A DNA stretch of 64,000 bases from Clostridiales bacterium (GCA_012513435.1 JAAZCE010000009.1:1-64000); one strand, 5' to 3'; positions 1 to 9,289 are shown, numbered from the stretch's first letter. Numbers and translations: made by a program. Notes: a model not told the origin generated them from the letters alone.

Positions 1-138
1 ATGTGCATGCCTGGAGATAACATCACCATGACAATCAAGCTGATAACACCAATAGCAATCGAAGGAGGACTTAGATTCGCTATCAGAGAAGGTGGAAGGA
101 CAGTAGGGTCTGGCGTTGTAACAGAGATAATAGAATAA
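1..138 (+). CDS. tuf: Elongation factor Tu, C-terminal end (gene cut by the window)
   Basis: Only the last 45 codons are present. They encode the end of the EF-Tu beta-barrel domain, including the segments [20 protein letters not shown] and the terminal VVTEIIE, which is nearly invariant in bacterial EF-Tu. EF-Tu carries aminoacyl-tRNA to the ribosome as a GTPase; the G domain lies outside the window. The gene ends at TAA and is followed 20 bases later by a strong hairpin terminator. Identification is secure from the C-terminus alone. Confidence 0.95.
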   Translation: MCMPGDNITMTIKLITPIAIEGGLRFAIREGGRTVGSGVVTEIIE

Positions 139-158
139 ATAAGCCCTAACCCAAAATC

Positions 159-186
159 AAAAGCGACCTCATTTGAGGTCGCTTTT
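159..186. terminator. Bidirectional intrinsic terminator between tuf and the convergent gene
   Basis: A 13-bp perfect stem (159-171 pairing with 174-186, core GCGACCTCA) starts with AAAA and ends with TTTT. It can therefore end transcripts from both sides: tuf from the left and the minus-strand gene that stops at 213 from the right. Confidence 0.85.
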
Positions 187-212
187 AGAATGTTTATTAT
201 TTCTCTGTATGC

Positions 213-1814
213 TTACTTCTGCAAGGTCACCGAATGGGTTCCCAAAAGTTCATTGCTGTTTTCGTCATAGAGCTTGAAGGTCAGCGCGCCTTCCTTGCCG
301 AAGAGTGGAATGGGATATTGGAAGCCTGCAGTAAACTTTGAACCGTCTTTCCACGAGGAATCTACGTTGCCAATCTGGTCTGAGCCGTTTGGCCAGGTGA
401 TTTCGTAGTAGACCTGTATGGTTTCCGAAGGCTCGCCGCCGCTGAGCATAACATGAAAATAGGTGGTATCCTTGCGGCTGAAGGTTGAAACGTCCGAGGA
501 ATAATCATCCTCACCCGTGTTTGCTATTATTTTCACGTGCCATGCGTAATAGGCATCGTATATTTCTCTGATGTTTGAATAGCCTATTTTTAGAAGCTCT
601 GCCATGAAGGTTTCTACCTGAGTTGTTCTGTCCTTCTGATATGTCTTGACATAGGCCAGCTTGGAGGCGTTTATTTTTTCGTCCAGTTCATCGGTGATTT
701 TTATTTCCCTGGCAATAAGGTGGGTTTCAATAGCCTTCATGTAGTCGCCGTCCGTTTGGTACTTGTCCCCCCAGGCCACGTAGCACTTCCATATCTTATT
801 TGTGACCTTAGTGGTCTTCTCTTTGTTTTGAGCTTCCTCGTATGCTTTCAAAGCCTTTTCATATTCTCCCGCCTTGCAGAGAGCATCACCCATCTGGTAA
901 TAGCACTGCCATATTCTTTTGGCGGAATCCTTGTAATTACCGAGAGCCTGGTATTTATCTATGGCCTTTTCGTATTGGCCGTTTTTTTGCAGCTTTTGGG
1001 CTTCTTGGTATTGCATTGCGGGAGCTGCCATATAATAGTAAAAGGCAACGCCTCCGCAGGCCAGCAAAACCAAGGCAACTGCAATGCTTATGAGCAACAC
1101 TTTATGTCTTTTTGCAAAGGATCCGGCGGGTTTGTTTTGGGAAGACGTATCCTTAGTGGGCTGGGGGAGGACGGCTGGAGGATTTTCAGCCTCGGAAGTC
1201 TTTGTCCCAGAAGATTCCGTCTCAGAAGGCTTTGATTTCGTGTTTTTAGTGGAGGGAACATCTTCCTCCTGTACATCCCGCTTTGAGGACTCCTGCCTGG
1301 GAGCTTCTTGACCCGATGTCTCCTGATTAGAAGTTTCAGCTTCGGAAGCATTTGCTCCCTTACACTCCGAATCGGCAACGCTGATATTGGAATCCTTCAG
1401 TTTTTTGCGAAGCTTTCCCTTGGCACTAGCAGGCTTGTGAAGAACGAATAGGGAACGCAAAAGCTCGCGTTCCAGACCGCAGTTTCTGCATACGTCACCC
1501 TTGTTGATGTGCCCACAGCTGCATGACCAATAGTCTCCCAGTTCTTCAAACCAGTATTTTGGCTTTGTGGGCGTGTTTTCAAACCGTTCTATAATATCAT
1601 CATAAATATCGTCGTCGGGAGTTAGAGGGCGGGGCTCATAGAGTTGAGTGTCGCTGTCGTCTATTTCCTGCTTCTGAAAATCAGACAGCTCTTTTAAAGA
1701 GTCATCGTCTGCATGATGTGTATTCGTTTTGACATCGTCCATCATGCCCGGTTCGGGCATTAGAGTCTGAGTATCAAATTCTTTTTGGTGCTGCCATTTC
1801 TTAGACTTGCTCAA
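213..1814 (-). CDS. Zinc-ribbon, single-TM, TPR-repeat membrane protein of unknown function
   Basis: Encodes 533 residues from a TTG start (complement of 1812-1814), preceded by AAAGGAG at a good distance. A longer in-frame ATG start at 1931 has no ribosome site and would overlap the promoter. Seen in order: an acidic N-terminus; a zinc ribbon with two Cys pairs (CSCGH and CRNCG) at about residues 100-120; a low-complexity Ser/Thr/Glu linker; one hydrophobic helix (LLISIAVALVLLACGG) at about 240-265; then three TPR-like helical pairs containing GQYEKAIDKYQAL, GEYEKALKAYEEA and GDYMKAIETHLIA; and a beta-rich C-terminal domain. The topology suggests a cytoplasmic zinc ribbon and an exposed TPR/C-terminal region. 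Function is not recognised; it may be a sensor or scaffold. Confidence 0.75.
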   Translation of the reverse strand: MSKSKKWQHQKEFDTQTLMPEPGMMDDVKTNTHHADDDSLKELSDFQKQEIDDSDTQLYEPRPLTPDDDIYDDIIERFENTPTKPKYWFEELGDYWSCSCGHINKGDVCRNCGLERELLRSLFVLHKPASAKGKLRKKLKDSNISVADSECKGANASEAETSNQETSGQEAPRQESSKRDVQEEDVPSTKNTKSKPSETESSGTKTSEAENPPAVLPQPTKDTSSQNKPAGSFAKRHKVLLISIAVALVLLACGGVAFYYYMAAPAMQYQEAQKLQKNGQYEKAIDKYQALGNYKDSAKRIWQCYYQMGDALCKAGEYEKALKAYEEAQNKEKTTKVTNKIWKCYVAWGDKYQTDGDYMKAIETHLIAREIKITDELDEKINASKLAYVKTYQKDRTTQVETFMAELLKIGYSNIREIYDAYYAWHVKIIANTGEDDYSSDVSTFSRKDTTYFHVMLSGGEPSETIQVYYEITWPNGSDQIGNVDSSWKDGSKFTAGFQYPIPLFGKEGALTFKLYDENSNELLGTHSVTLQK

Positions 1815-1846
1815 CGTATAGTACTCCTTTTTTATATTACTAGAAC

Positions 1847-1875
1847 ATTTTATCATTAAACGGATATTGTCACAA
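1847..1875 (-). promoter_or_regulatory. Probable sigma-A promoter of the zinc-ribbon/TPR gene
   Basis: On the minus strand, TTGTGA (1875-1870), a 17-base spacer and TAAAAT (1852-1847) stand 33 bases upstream of the TTG start. The match is moderate, but spacing and position are right. Confidence 0.5.
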
Positions 1876-1972
1876 GAGCACAAAAGAGCTTTTGACGTAA
1901 TTTGCAGAAAAACGTAAAACCATTGACACACAGTATACCTTATAAATTACAATATATAAATAAGGAACTTAA

Positions 1973-2137
1973 TATTATTTTGCAACTGATATAGAGCAGG
2001 TAAAGGGAGCGGCAAGGGATTTGATTTCAGAAGGAATCGACTTCATAGGATTATGTAGCTGGTTTGATAAGGAGAAGACAGAAGAGGTAATTGAAGTAAT
2101 AAAAGGTGCAGTTCCTGTGGGAAGCTGCGGCCTGTAA
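1973..2137 (+). pseudogene. 5'-truncated remnant of a small DUF6506-like gene
   Basis: An open frame of 54 codons ending in TAA reads like the C-terminal half of a small conserved protein: an amphipathic helix (VKGAARDLISEGIDF), then GLCSWFDKEK, a second helix and VPVGSCGL at the end. The pattern helix, EG, L-C-x-x-F, helix, PVG resembles the DUF6506 family. No start codon or ribosome site precedes it and a stop lies immediately upstream (1970-1972), so the N-terminal half is missing. The family assignment is from memory of the pattern and is tentative. Confidence 0.45.
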
Positions 2138-2204
2138 TTAGTTCGTTGAAATTCCAATGCCTGCAAAGTTTTTTCATGTATTTTGTATAATAATCTGTAC
2201 ACGG

Positions 2205-2233
2205 TTGACAAATTCACGTCATTGCCTTAAAGT
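2205..2233 (+). promoter_or_regulatory. Sigma-A promoter of nifJ
   Basis: TTGACA (2205-2210), a 17-base spacer and TAAAGT (2228-2233) precede the nifJ start by about 45 bases. The -35 is a perfect match and the -10 is moderate. Confidence 0.6.
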
Positions 2234-2278
2234 GTTGAGTATGTATTAAAAAAAGCACAATGTTTTAGGAGGAATAAA

Positions 2279-5200
2279 ATGACACAAAGACGAATGAAAA
2301 CCATGGATGGAAATACGGCAGCCGCTCATGTATCCTATGCCTTTACGGATGTTGCGGCAATATATCCTATAACACCGTCATCCACAATGGCAGAAGTAGT
2401 TGACGAATGGGCTGCCTACGGCAGAAAAAATATATTTGGACAGACGGTAAAAATCGCAGAGCTGCAGTCCGAAGCCGGTGCAGCAGGAGCGGTACACGGT
2501 TCACTGGCAGCAGGAGCTCTTTCCACTACATACACTGCATCTCAAGGGTTGCTTCTAATGATCCCCAACATGTATAAGATTTCAGGAGAACTGCTTCCGG
2601 GGGTATTTCATGTAGCGGCAAGAAGCATATCGACTCACGCCCTCTGCATATTCGGAGACCACTCTGATGTAATGGCTTGCAGGCAGACAGGATTTGCTAT
2701 GCTGGTTTCAGGGTCGGTGCAGGAGGTAATGGACCTTGGAGGAATAGCCCATCTTTCTGCTATAAAGGGAAGGGTCCCTTTCCTTCACTTCTTCGATGGA
2801 TTCAGAACATCTCACGAAGTGCAGAAGATAGAGGTTTTTAGCTATGAAGACTTCAGGAAGCTGGTAGACTGGGATTCTATCAAGGAGTTCAGAGACAGAG
2901 CTTTGAACCCGGAGCATCCTGTAATAAGAGGAAGTGCCCAGAACCCGGATATATTCTTCCAGGCAAGAGAGGCCTCCAACAAGTTCTACGACCAGATACC
3001 GGAAATCGTAGTTGACTATATGAATAAGATAAGCGACCTTACGGGAAGAAGCTACAGGCCATTTGACTATGTAGGTGCTCCCGATGCTGAGAACATTATA
3101 GTGGCAATGGGTTCCGTTTGCGAGACCATTGAGGAAACCATGAACAAGATGGTGGCGGAAGGCCATCGCGTAGGGCTTATTAAGGTGCGCCTTTACAGAC
3201 CTTTTGTAAAGAAGTACTTCATGGAGGTTCTGCCTAGGTCCGTAGAAAGAATCGCTGTTCTTGACAGAACCAAAGAGCCGGGGTCACTAGGAGAACCGCT
3301 TTATCAGGATATTAAAACTCTGCTTTACGGGGAAAGAAACGCCCCTGAGGTTTACGGCGGACGTTTTGGACTGGGTTCAAAGGATACTACTCCCGGCATG
3401 GTTCATTCCATATATGATAACCTGTACCACAAGAAGCCGAAGAACAACTTTACAGTAGGTATCGAGGACGACGTTACGGGACATTCACTGCCGTATACCG
3501 AGGGTATTGCCAGAGAGCCTGAAGGGACTATTAAGTGTAAGTTCTGGGGGCTGGGCTCTGACGGAACGGTAGGGGCCAACAAGACAGCTATTAAAATCAT
3601 AGGAGATAAAACCGATCTTTACGCTCAAGGATATTTCGCATACGACTCAAAGAAATCAGGAGGAGTTACCATATCACATCTGAGATTCGGAGGACATCCT
3701 ATTCAGTCCACATATTTGATTAATCAGGCTGATTTCGTGGCGTGTCACAATCAGGCCTACATCAGGCAGTACGACATGCTCAAGGAACTGAAAAAGGGAG
3801 GAACTTTCCTGCTTAACTGTCTGTGGAAGGATGAAGAAATAGGCAAGGTACTGCCTGCGAAGGTGAAGAGAGACTTAGCTAAGAAAAACATTAAATTCTA
3901 CGTAATAGATGCGTGGAAGATTGCAGAAGAAATAGGCTTGGGAAGCAGAATAAACATGATAATGCAGGCGGCATTTTTCAAGCTGACAGGGGTAATTCCT
4001 ATTGACAAGGCTATGGAATACCTGAAGGAAGGAATAGAAAAAGCATATAAGAAGAAGGGGCAGAACATCGTAGACATGAACTGCGCCGCAGTAGACATGG
4101 GGATTACAGCTATAAGAAAAATAGAGGTGCCTGAGGATTGGGCCGATGTGGAGAACCCTAAGGAAAAATTTGAGGAGCTCCCTGAGTTTATAGAGGAAAT
4201 ATTGATTCCTATGAACAGACAGGAGGGAGAGGACCTGCCGGTAAGTGCCTTTGATGGAATAGAAGACGGGACATTCCCTGCGGGAACAGCGGCTTACGAG
4301 AAGAGGGGTGTTGCCGTTTATCTGCCTGAATGGCAAGCCGACAAGTGTATTCAGTGTAACCAATGCTCCTTCGTTTGTCCTCATGCAGCCATAAGACCGA
4401 TGCTTTTAACACAAGAGGAAAAGGCTGCCGCACCGGGGGGATTCACAACAGTGAAGGCTGCAGGTAAGGATATGGAAGGCCTTCAGTACAGAATGCAGCT
4501 TTCAGCTCTAGACTGTTTGGGCTGTGGCAACTGTGCGGATATATGCCCTGCCAAGGAGAAGGCTCTGGTAATGAAGCCTTACGCTCAGGTTGTAAAGGAA
4601 AACGAAAACTGGAAGTACGGCATCAAGCTTTCCAGAAAGGAAGAGAAGACAGACACAACCACCGTAAAGGGCAGTCAGTTTGCAAAGCCGTATATAGAAT
4701 TTTCCGGCGCCTGCGCAGGATGCGGAGAAACACCGTACATTAAGCTGGCTACGCAGCTTTTCGGGGACAGAATGCTTATAGCTAATGCGACAGGCTGTTC
4801 GTCTATATGGGGCGCATCGGCACCGTCTATGCCTTACTGCAAGGACGAAAGCGGCAGAGGACCGGCATGGGCAAGCTCCTTGTTTGAGGACAATGCGGAA
4901 TACGGATACGGAATGCTCCTTGCCGCAAAGCAGATGAGAGAAAAGATACAGCATACTATGAAAGCCCTTCTGGAGCTGGACGTAGATGAAAAGCTCAAGG
5001 AGGCTCTTGAGGAATGGTTGGAGTACATGGATGACGGTAAGGAATCGAGAGCAAAGAGCGATAAGGTGATTGAAGCCATAGAAAACATACATACAACAGA
5101 TAAGGTTGTAAATATGCTTTGCAGCAGGATTACAGAGCTTAAGGACTATCTTGTAAAGAAATCTGTATGGGCTCTGGGCGGCGATGGCTGGGCTTACGAC

Positions 5201-5821
5201 ATCGGCTACGGAGGGCTTGACCACGTACTGGCATCGGGAGAGAATATCAACATTCTGGTATTCGATACAGAGGTTTATTCCAATACGGGAGGCCAGGCAT
5301 CCAAGTCCACACCTGCGGCAGCAATAGCCAAGTTTGCAGCTTCGGGAAAGAGAATAAAGAAGAAGGATCTGGGGCTTATGGCAATGTCCTACGGATATGT
5401 CTACGTTGCTCAGGTGGGAATGGGCGCCGACAAGAATCAGCTTATAAAGGCGATGATAGAAGCCGAGAATTACGACGGCCCGTCCATCATAATAGCCTAT
5501 TCGCCTTGTATCAATCACGGTCTCAAAAAAGGAATGGGTAAGTCTCAGGAGAACATCAAGGATGCCGTTGATTCCGGATACTGGCATCTTTACAGATACA
5601 ACCCGGCTCTTAAGGGCAAGGGTAAGAATCCGTTCATACTAGATTCCAAGGAGCCTACTAAGGACTTCAAGGGCTTTATAATGGATCAGATAAGATATTC
5701 ATCCCTTGCAAAGGAATTCCCTGACATTGCAGATAAACTTTTCGCAATGACAGAGGAAAATGCAAAAGATAAATACAAGACATATAAGGAACTGGCAGAT
5801 AGAGAAACGGCCTTGCTGTAG
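2279..5821 (+). CDS. nifJ: Pyruvate:ferredoxin (flavodoxin) oxidoreductase
   Basis: Single-chain homodimeric PFOR, 1180 residues, close to the family's usual length (about 1170-1230). It oxidises pyruvate with CoA to acetyl-CoA and CO2 and passes two electrons to ferredoxin. Seen: the N-terminal domain with YPITPSS (Thr32 matches the pyruvate-contacting Thr of the Desulfovibrio africanus enzyme); two 4Fe-4S motifs, CIQCNQCSFVCP near residue 690 and CLGCGNCADICP near 746; the proximal-cluster and TPP domain starting CAGCGETPY near 812; and the TPP motif GGDGWAYDIGYGG near 968 followed by NTGGQ. The start has AGGAGGA 7 bases upstream. Transcribed alone; convergent with hypF, with only 20 bases between stops. 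In this organism it would link amino-acid-derived pyruvate to ferredoxin and hydrogenase. Confidence 0.97.
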   Translation: MTQRRMKTMDGNTAAAHVSYAFTDVAAIYPITPSSTMAEVVDEWAAYGRKNIFGQTVKIAELQSEAGAAGAVHGSLAAGALSTTYTASQGLLLMIPNMYKISGELLPGVFHVAARSISTHALCIFGDHSDVMACRQTGFAMLVSGSVQEVMDLGGIAHLSAIKGRVPFLHFFDGFRTSHEVQKIEVFSYEDFRKLVDWDSIKEFRDRALNPEHPVIRGSAQNPDIFFQAREASNKFYDQIPEIVVDYMNKISDLTGRSYRPFDYVGAPDAENIIVAMGSVCETIEETMNKMVAEGHRVGLIKVRLYRPFVKKYFMEVLPRSVERIAVLDRTKEPGSLGEPLYQDIKTLLYGERNAPEVYGGRFGLGSKDTTPGMVHSIYDNLYHKKPKNNFTVGIEDDVTGHSLPYTEGIAREPEGTIKCKFWGLGSDGTVGANKTAIKIIGDKTDLYAQGYFAYDSKKSGGVTISHLRFGGHPIQSTYLINQADFVACHNQAYIRQYDMLKELKKGGTFLLNCLWKDEEIGKVLPAKVKRDLAKKNIKFYVIDAWKIAEEIGLGSRINMIMQAAFFKLTGVIPIDKAMEYLKEGIEKAYKKKGQNIVDMNCAAVDMGITAIRKIEVPEDWADVENPKEKFEELPEFIEEILIPMNRQEGEDLPVSAFDGIEDGTFPAGTAAYEKRGVAVYLPEWQADKCIQCNQCSFVCPHAAIRPMLLTQEEKAAAPGGFTTVKAAGKDMEGLQYRMQLSALDCLGCGNCADICPAKEKALVMKPYAQVVKENENWKYGIKLSRKEEKTDTTTVKGSQFAKPYIEFSGACAGCGETPYIKLATQLFGDRMLIANATGCSSIWGASAPSMPYCKDESGRGPAWASSLFEDNAEYGYGMLLAAKQMREKIQHTMKALLELDVDEKLKEALEEWLEYMDDGKESRAKSDKVIEAIENIHTTDKVVNMLCSRITELKDYLVKKSVWALGGDGWAYDIGYGGLDHVLASGENINILVFDTEVYSNTGGQASKSTPAAAIAKFAASGKRIKKKDLGLMAMSYGYVYVAQVGMGADKNQLIKAMIEAENYDGPSIIIAYSPCINHGLKKGMGKSQENIKDAVDSGYWHLYRYNPALKGKGKNPFILDSKEPTKDFKGFIMDQIRYSSLAKEFPDIADKLFAMTEENAKDKYKTYKELADRETALL

Positions 5822-5841
5822 ACATTGCCACCCAGTAAGTA

Positions 5842-8196
5842 TTATAATATGGAAGTGGGAAAACCCTTTATCATATTAAGATGCATGGCAATATAGGCCT
5901 GGCCTAAGGCTATGCCGCCGTCGTTGGGACTTACAGAAATGTTGTAATAAGGCTCAAAGCCGTCGATGCGCAGCTTTTGAAGGACACCTTCCATGAGTAT
6001 CTTATTTTGGAAGGTGCCTCCTGTGAGAGCCACCTGATTAGCGCCATGATCACGACGGGCCCTTTGGCATTTAGTCACAATCATGTCTATGACCTGGTTG
6101 TGGAAATTGAGAGCCAGATCGCACTGGCGGCTTTCTCCTGGGTGTCTGGCGGCAAAGGCTGCCGCATCCTCAAGCTTGATGGCACACTGGCCCTCGTAAT
6201 CGTTATATGTTTTAATGCCCAGGAGGGCAGATACACCGTCAAAGAGCCTCCCCATGCTGGAGCTTTTGACCGTGTTTATTTTATTATCAAGAGCTTTATA
6301 TACCAGTTGGGCGTTCGCCCCAGACATAAGACTGTCCCTGCCGTATTGGATTATGGGGGAGATATCCAGGGCAATTTCAGCAGGGTAATCAAGGGCTTCA
6401 GCATATGCTGAAGCAAGGTTGCAAGTGTGGGGTAAATAGCCATTATCATAGGCATGAATGTAGCTTAAGGCTGAGCGAGCTGCATCCTTTACGGAGGAAT
6501 CGCCTCCTATCATGTCCACGTATTTAAGATGAGCAATACGTTCATAGTTGCCGCCTTCACACAGAAGGAATTCACCGCCCCAAATACAGCCGTCAGTACC
6601 ATACCCTGTACCATCGAAGCTAACCCCGATAACTTTACCTGTAAGGTTGTTTTCTGCCATGACCGAGGCAACGTGTGCATGATGATGCTGAACTCCTAAA
6701 ATCGGTAAATTATTGGCCTTTGCATATCCTTGCGCAAAGGATGTTGTAAAGTAAAGCGGATGCAGGTCGCAGACGACAGCCTGAGGCCTTATCTTAAAAA
6801 TCTTCTTCATTCGTCTGAGATTTTCCCTGTAAAGGCTTTGGTTCTCCACCGTATACATATCACCGAAGAACTGGCTCATATAAAGGAAAGGCCCCTTAGT
6901 AAGGGCAAAGGAATTCTTTAGCTGGCCCCCTGTTGCAAGAATGGAAGGTTTGCTGCTGCCCGCTTCCACGTAAAGAGGGACTGGCGAGTATCCCTTGGAG
7001 CGCCTGATCATCTGGGGCTGGCCGTCTATCACTCTTCCTACGGAATCGTCGGCTCTCACTCTGATTTGACGCTGGTTATAAAGGATGCCGTCTATCTCCG
7101 GAGAACACTCAAAGAGAGCAAGGGCTTCATCATCGTCTTTTATCATAGGCATATCAGAAAGATTGGCGCTGGTAAAAATCAAAGGGCTGATTCGATCCAG
7201 AAGGAGGTACTGCGCTGCAAAACTTGGCAGGAAGGAGCCTATGTAGCGGCTCTTGTTCAGTTCGACGTAGGGCAGCTCCTTGTGTTCCAGCAGTATAATG
7301 GGTCTTGCCGAGGATTCCATCAGCTTTTTTTCCACCTCATTGATATAACAGTATTCTTCAATTTCGTCCATACTGCGAAACATAACGGCGAAGGGTTTTG
7401 CCGCTCTCCTTTTTATTTTGCGGAGCTTGGCAACGGCAGCCTCATTGAGAGGGTCAGCCACTAGATTGTAGCCGCCTACGCTTTTGAAGAGCAGGATGCC
7501 GCCGGATTTCAATATTGAAGAAGCCTCATCGAGAAGGGCTTTATCGTGCTGCAAATTGTCTTGATACATTTCCTTGGCCTGAATATTACTATGCAGGGCT
7601 CCGGCCTTGTCCTCCACTCCTTTCCACAGGAGCTGAGGTCCGCAGCTGTGACAGGATATAGTCTGAGCGTGAAATCTTCGGTCGTGTAAATCCGTGTATT
7701 CCCCCCTGCAAAAACCGCACATAGAAAAATCCACCATGGATGTGTTGTCCCTGTCGTAGGGAATCTTATCTATGATGGTATATCTCGGTCCGCATATCAT
7801 GCAGCTGATAAAAGGATGCATGAAGCGCGGATTATTCTTATCATAAAGCTCTTCCAGACAGCTTGGACAGATAGCCAGATCCGAGGGAATCATAGCCGTC
7901 TCATCATCACCATCGTGACTTGTTACTATGGTAAAGGAATTGAATTCCCTGTAGGGAATGGAGAATTGTTTGATGTGGACTATTTCAGAGGGATCAGGCT
8001 TGTTGGTCATAAGGGTGCTGATGAAGCGGGAAATCCTTTCTCCCGTGTCGGTCAAAGTGATTTCCACAAGGCCTCCTATGTTCAGAACCTCGCCCTTCAT
8101 TCCGAGAGCATCAGCCATTTTGGCCACATAGGGCCTGAAGCCTACCCCCTGAACTATTCCCCATAATTTTATTTTTACAGTTTCCTTTTTATTCAT
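5842..8196 (-). CDS. hypF: Carbamoyltransferase HypF (NiFe-hydrogenase CN ligand synthesis)
   Basis: Makes the carbamoyl group that is moved to the C-terminal cysteine of HypE and becomes the cyanide ligands of the NiFe site. Seen in order: an acylphosphatase domain with GIVQGVGFRP (Arg21); a double zinc-finger region with CPSC, CMICG, CGFC and CHSCG at about residues 105-190; a YrdC/Sua5-like domain at about 205-385; and a Kae1-like C-terminal domain with HHHAH near 503 and FDGTGYGTDG. Length (784 residues) is normal. I chose the ATG at 8196, which overlaps the hypB stop by 8 bases; an in-frame ATG at 8220 is possible but less likely. It is the last gene of the hypA-hypB-hypF operon. Confidence 0.95.
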   Translation of the reverse strand: MNKKETVKIKLWGIVQGVGFRPYVAKMADALGMKGEVLNIGGLVEITLTDTGERISRFISTLMTNKPDPSEIVHIKQFSIPYREFNSFTIVTSHDGDDETAMIPSDLAICPSCLEELYDKNNPRFMHPFISCMICGPRYTIIDKIPYDRDNTSMVDFSMCGFCRGEYTDLHDRRFHAQTISCHSCGPQLLWKGVEDKAGALHSNIQAKEMYQDNLQHDKALLDEASSILKSGGILLFKSVGGYNLVADPLNEAAVAKLRKIKRRAAKPFAVMFRSMDEIEEYCYINEVEKKLMESSARPIILLEHKELPYVELNKSRYIGSFLPSFAAQYLLLDRISPLIFTSANLSDMPMIKDDDEALALFECSPEIDGILYNQRQIRVRADDSVGRVIDGQPQMIRRSKGYSPVPLYVEAGSSKPSILATGGQLKNSFALTKGPFLYMSQFFGDMYTVENQSLYRENLRRMKKIFKIRPQAVVCDLHPLYFTTSFAQGYAKANNLPILGVQHHHAHVASVMAENNLTGKVIGVSFDGTGYGTDGCIWGGEFLLCEGGNYERIAHLKYVDMIGGDSSVKDAARSALSYIHAYDNGYLPHTCNLASAYAEALDYPAEIALDISPIIQYGRDSLMSGANAQLVYKALDNKINTVKSSSMGRLFDGVSALLGIKTYNDYEGQCAIKLEDAAAFAARHPGESRQCDLALNFHNQVIDMIVTKCQRARRDHGANQVALTGGTFQNKILMEGVLQKLRIDGFEPYYNISVSPNDGGIALGQAYIAMHLNMIKGFPTSIL

Positions 8197-8893
8197 GGTG
8201 ATGGTTGTGCTCTCCCGCATGGTGATGGTCGTGCCTTTCTAGTTTGCCAGCCCTTTCCGTCAGCCACCGGGCTACCTCCTTAAATCCTTCTCCCGTTTTT
8301 CCCGAAACCTTGAAGACGGGGACATCTTTGTTAAGGGCTCTTACGCCCTTCATGAAGAATTCTTCGTCAAAATCAAGGTAGGGAATCAAATCCACCTTGT
8401 TGAGGATTATTATGTCAGCCTTTTCAAAGGCTAGAGGATACTTGTAGGGCTTATCGCTGCCTTCGGTAACGGTGGAAATAAGCATCATAATATGTTCACC
8501 GATGCTGAATTCAGCAGGGCAGACAAGATTGCCTATATTCTCTATGAACAGTATGCCCGGCTCCTTGAAGTCAATGTGTTCCGCCATATGCTCTATCATA
8601 GGGGCGTCGAGATGACAGGCGCCGTAGGTGTTTATCTGATGTGTTTCGATACCCAGAGAATTCAGGGCCTGGGTATCTATGTCGGACTCAATGTCTCCCT
8701 CGATGACATAGGGCTTGATGTCTAGATGGTTGATAAGGTTCTTGATGGTAGTGGTTTTGCCTACTCCGGGAGCTCCCATTTCATTTACAACGAGGATCCC
8801 GTGGTGGGACATATATTCATTAACGTGATGAGCTATGTGGTCGTTTTCATCCATTACGCCTTCCATTACGTCTATCTTTTTAATATCGTGCAT
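8189..8893 (-). CDS. hypB: Hydrogenase nickel-incorporation GTPase HypB
   Basis: 234 residues. A SIMIBI GTPase that, with HypA, delivers nickel to the hydrogenase large-subunit precursor. The P-loop is GAPGVGKTTT (residues 40-49), followed by the family motifs GACHLDA and PAEFSIGEH and the guanine-specificity motif NKVD. The C-terminus ends in a histidine-rich tail (HDHHHAGEHNHHHE), whereas known His-rich HypB proteins usually carry this stretch at the N-terminus; it is probably a nickel-storage segment. Starts 14 bases after the hypA stop and overlaps hypF by 8 bases, indicating translational coupling. Confidence 0.95.
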   Translation of the reverse strand: MHDIKKIDVMEGVMDENDHIAHHVNEYMSHHGILVVNEMGAPGVGKTTTIKNLINHLDIKPYVIEGDIESDIDTQALNSLGIETHQINTYGACHLDAPMIEHMAEHIDFKEPGILFIENIGNLVCPAEFSIGEHIMMLISTVTEGSDKPYKYPLAFEKADIIILNKVDLIPYLDFDEEFFMKGVRALNKDVPVFKVSGKTGEGFKEVARWLTERAGKLERHDHHHAGEHNHHHE

Positions 8894-8907
8894 TCTGTAC
8901 CTCCGTT

Positions 8908-9249
8908 TTATTCTATTTCGATGCTTTCGATGTAAAATTCTTTTCCTATTTCAGTTGGCTTTCCCTGGCCGCCGCATTTAGGGCAATCAAAAGAAAGAAG
9001 CTGCCTTTTAAAGAGAATTCCGCAATCGGGGCATCTGAGCTTCGGCTCAATGTGTTCTATTTCAACCTTTGCCCCATGACAAATGGTATCTGAAGAAATG
9101 ACGTCGAAGTACATTTGTACTGATTCCCCCACGTATCCCGAATAGTCGCCAATTACAAGATTGACTTTTGTAACTCGGCTTCCACCTGCATTTTCACAGT
9201 GCTCCTGGGCTATTTTAATTATCTGCTGTGTGATAGGATATTCGTGCAT
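8908..9249 (-). CDS. hypA: Hydrogenase nickel-metallochaperone HypA
   Basis: 113 residues from the ATG at 9249, with AAAGGAG 5 bases upstream; upstream in-frame ATGs lie in AT-rich leader DNA. It starts MHEYPIT (His2 is the nickel ligand in the family) and has the zinc site CPDCG plus CPKCGG in the C-terminal half. HypA works with HypB to insert nickel into NiFe-hydrogenase and, in some organisms, supplies urease. First gene of the minus-strand hypA-hypB-hypF operon, divergent from the NSS transporter. Confidence 0.93.
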   Translation of the reverse strand: MHEYPITQQIIKIAQEHCENAGGSRVTKVNLVIGDYSGYVGESVQMYFDVISSDTICHGAKVEIEHIEPKLRCPDCGILFKRQLLSFDCPKCGGQGKPTEIGKEFYIESIEIE

Positions 9250-9289
9250 AAAACTCCTTTTATGGTAAAAAAACAAATTTATATACTTT

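Noticed and set aside
720-1378. Several overlapping frames opposite the zinc-ribbon/TPR gene
   Set aside because: Composition and lack of starts show they are shadows of the minus-strand gene, whose domains and ribosome site are clear.
1923-1951. A perfect TTGACA upstream of the gene remnant at 1973
   Set aside because: No acceptable -10 at 16-19 bases; the best TATAAA is only 12 bases away. The box may be a leftover of the lost gene's promoter.
4508-5587. Long minus-strand frame (359 codons) inside nifJ
   Set aside because: It is antisense to a gene with unmistakable PFOR motifs, has no ribosome site and reads as a Cys/Leu-rich shadow translation.
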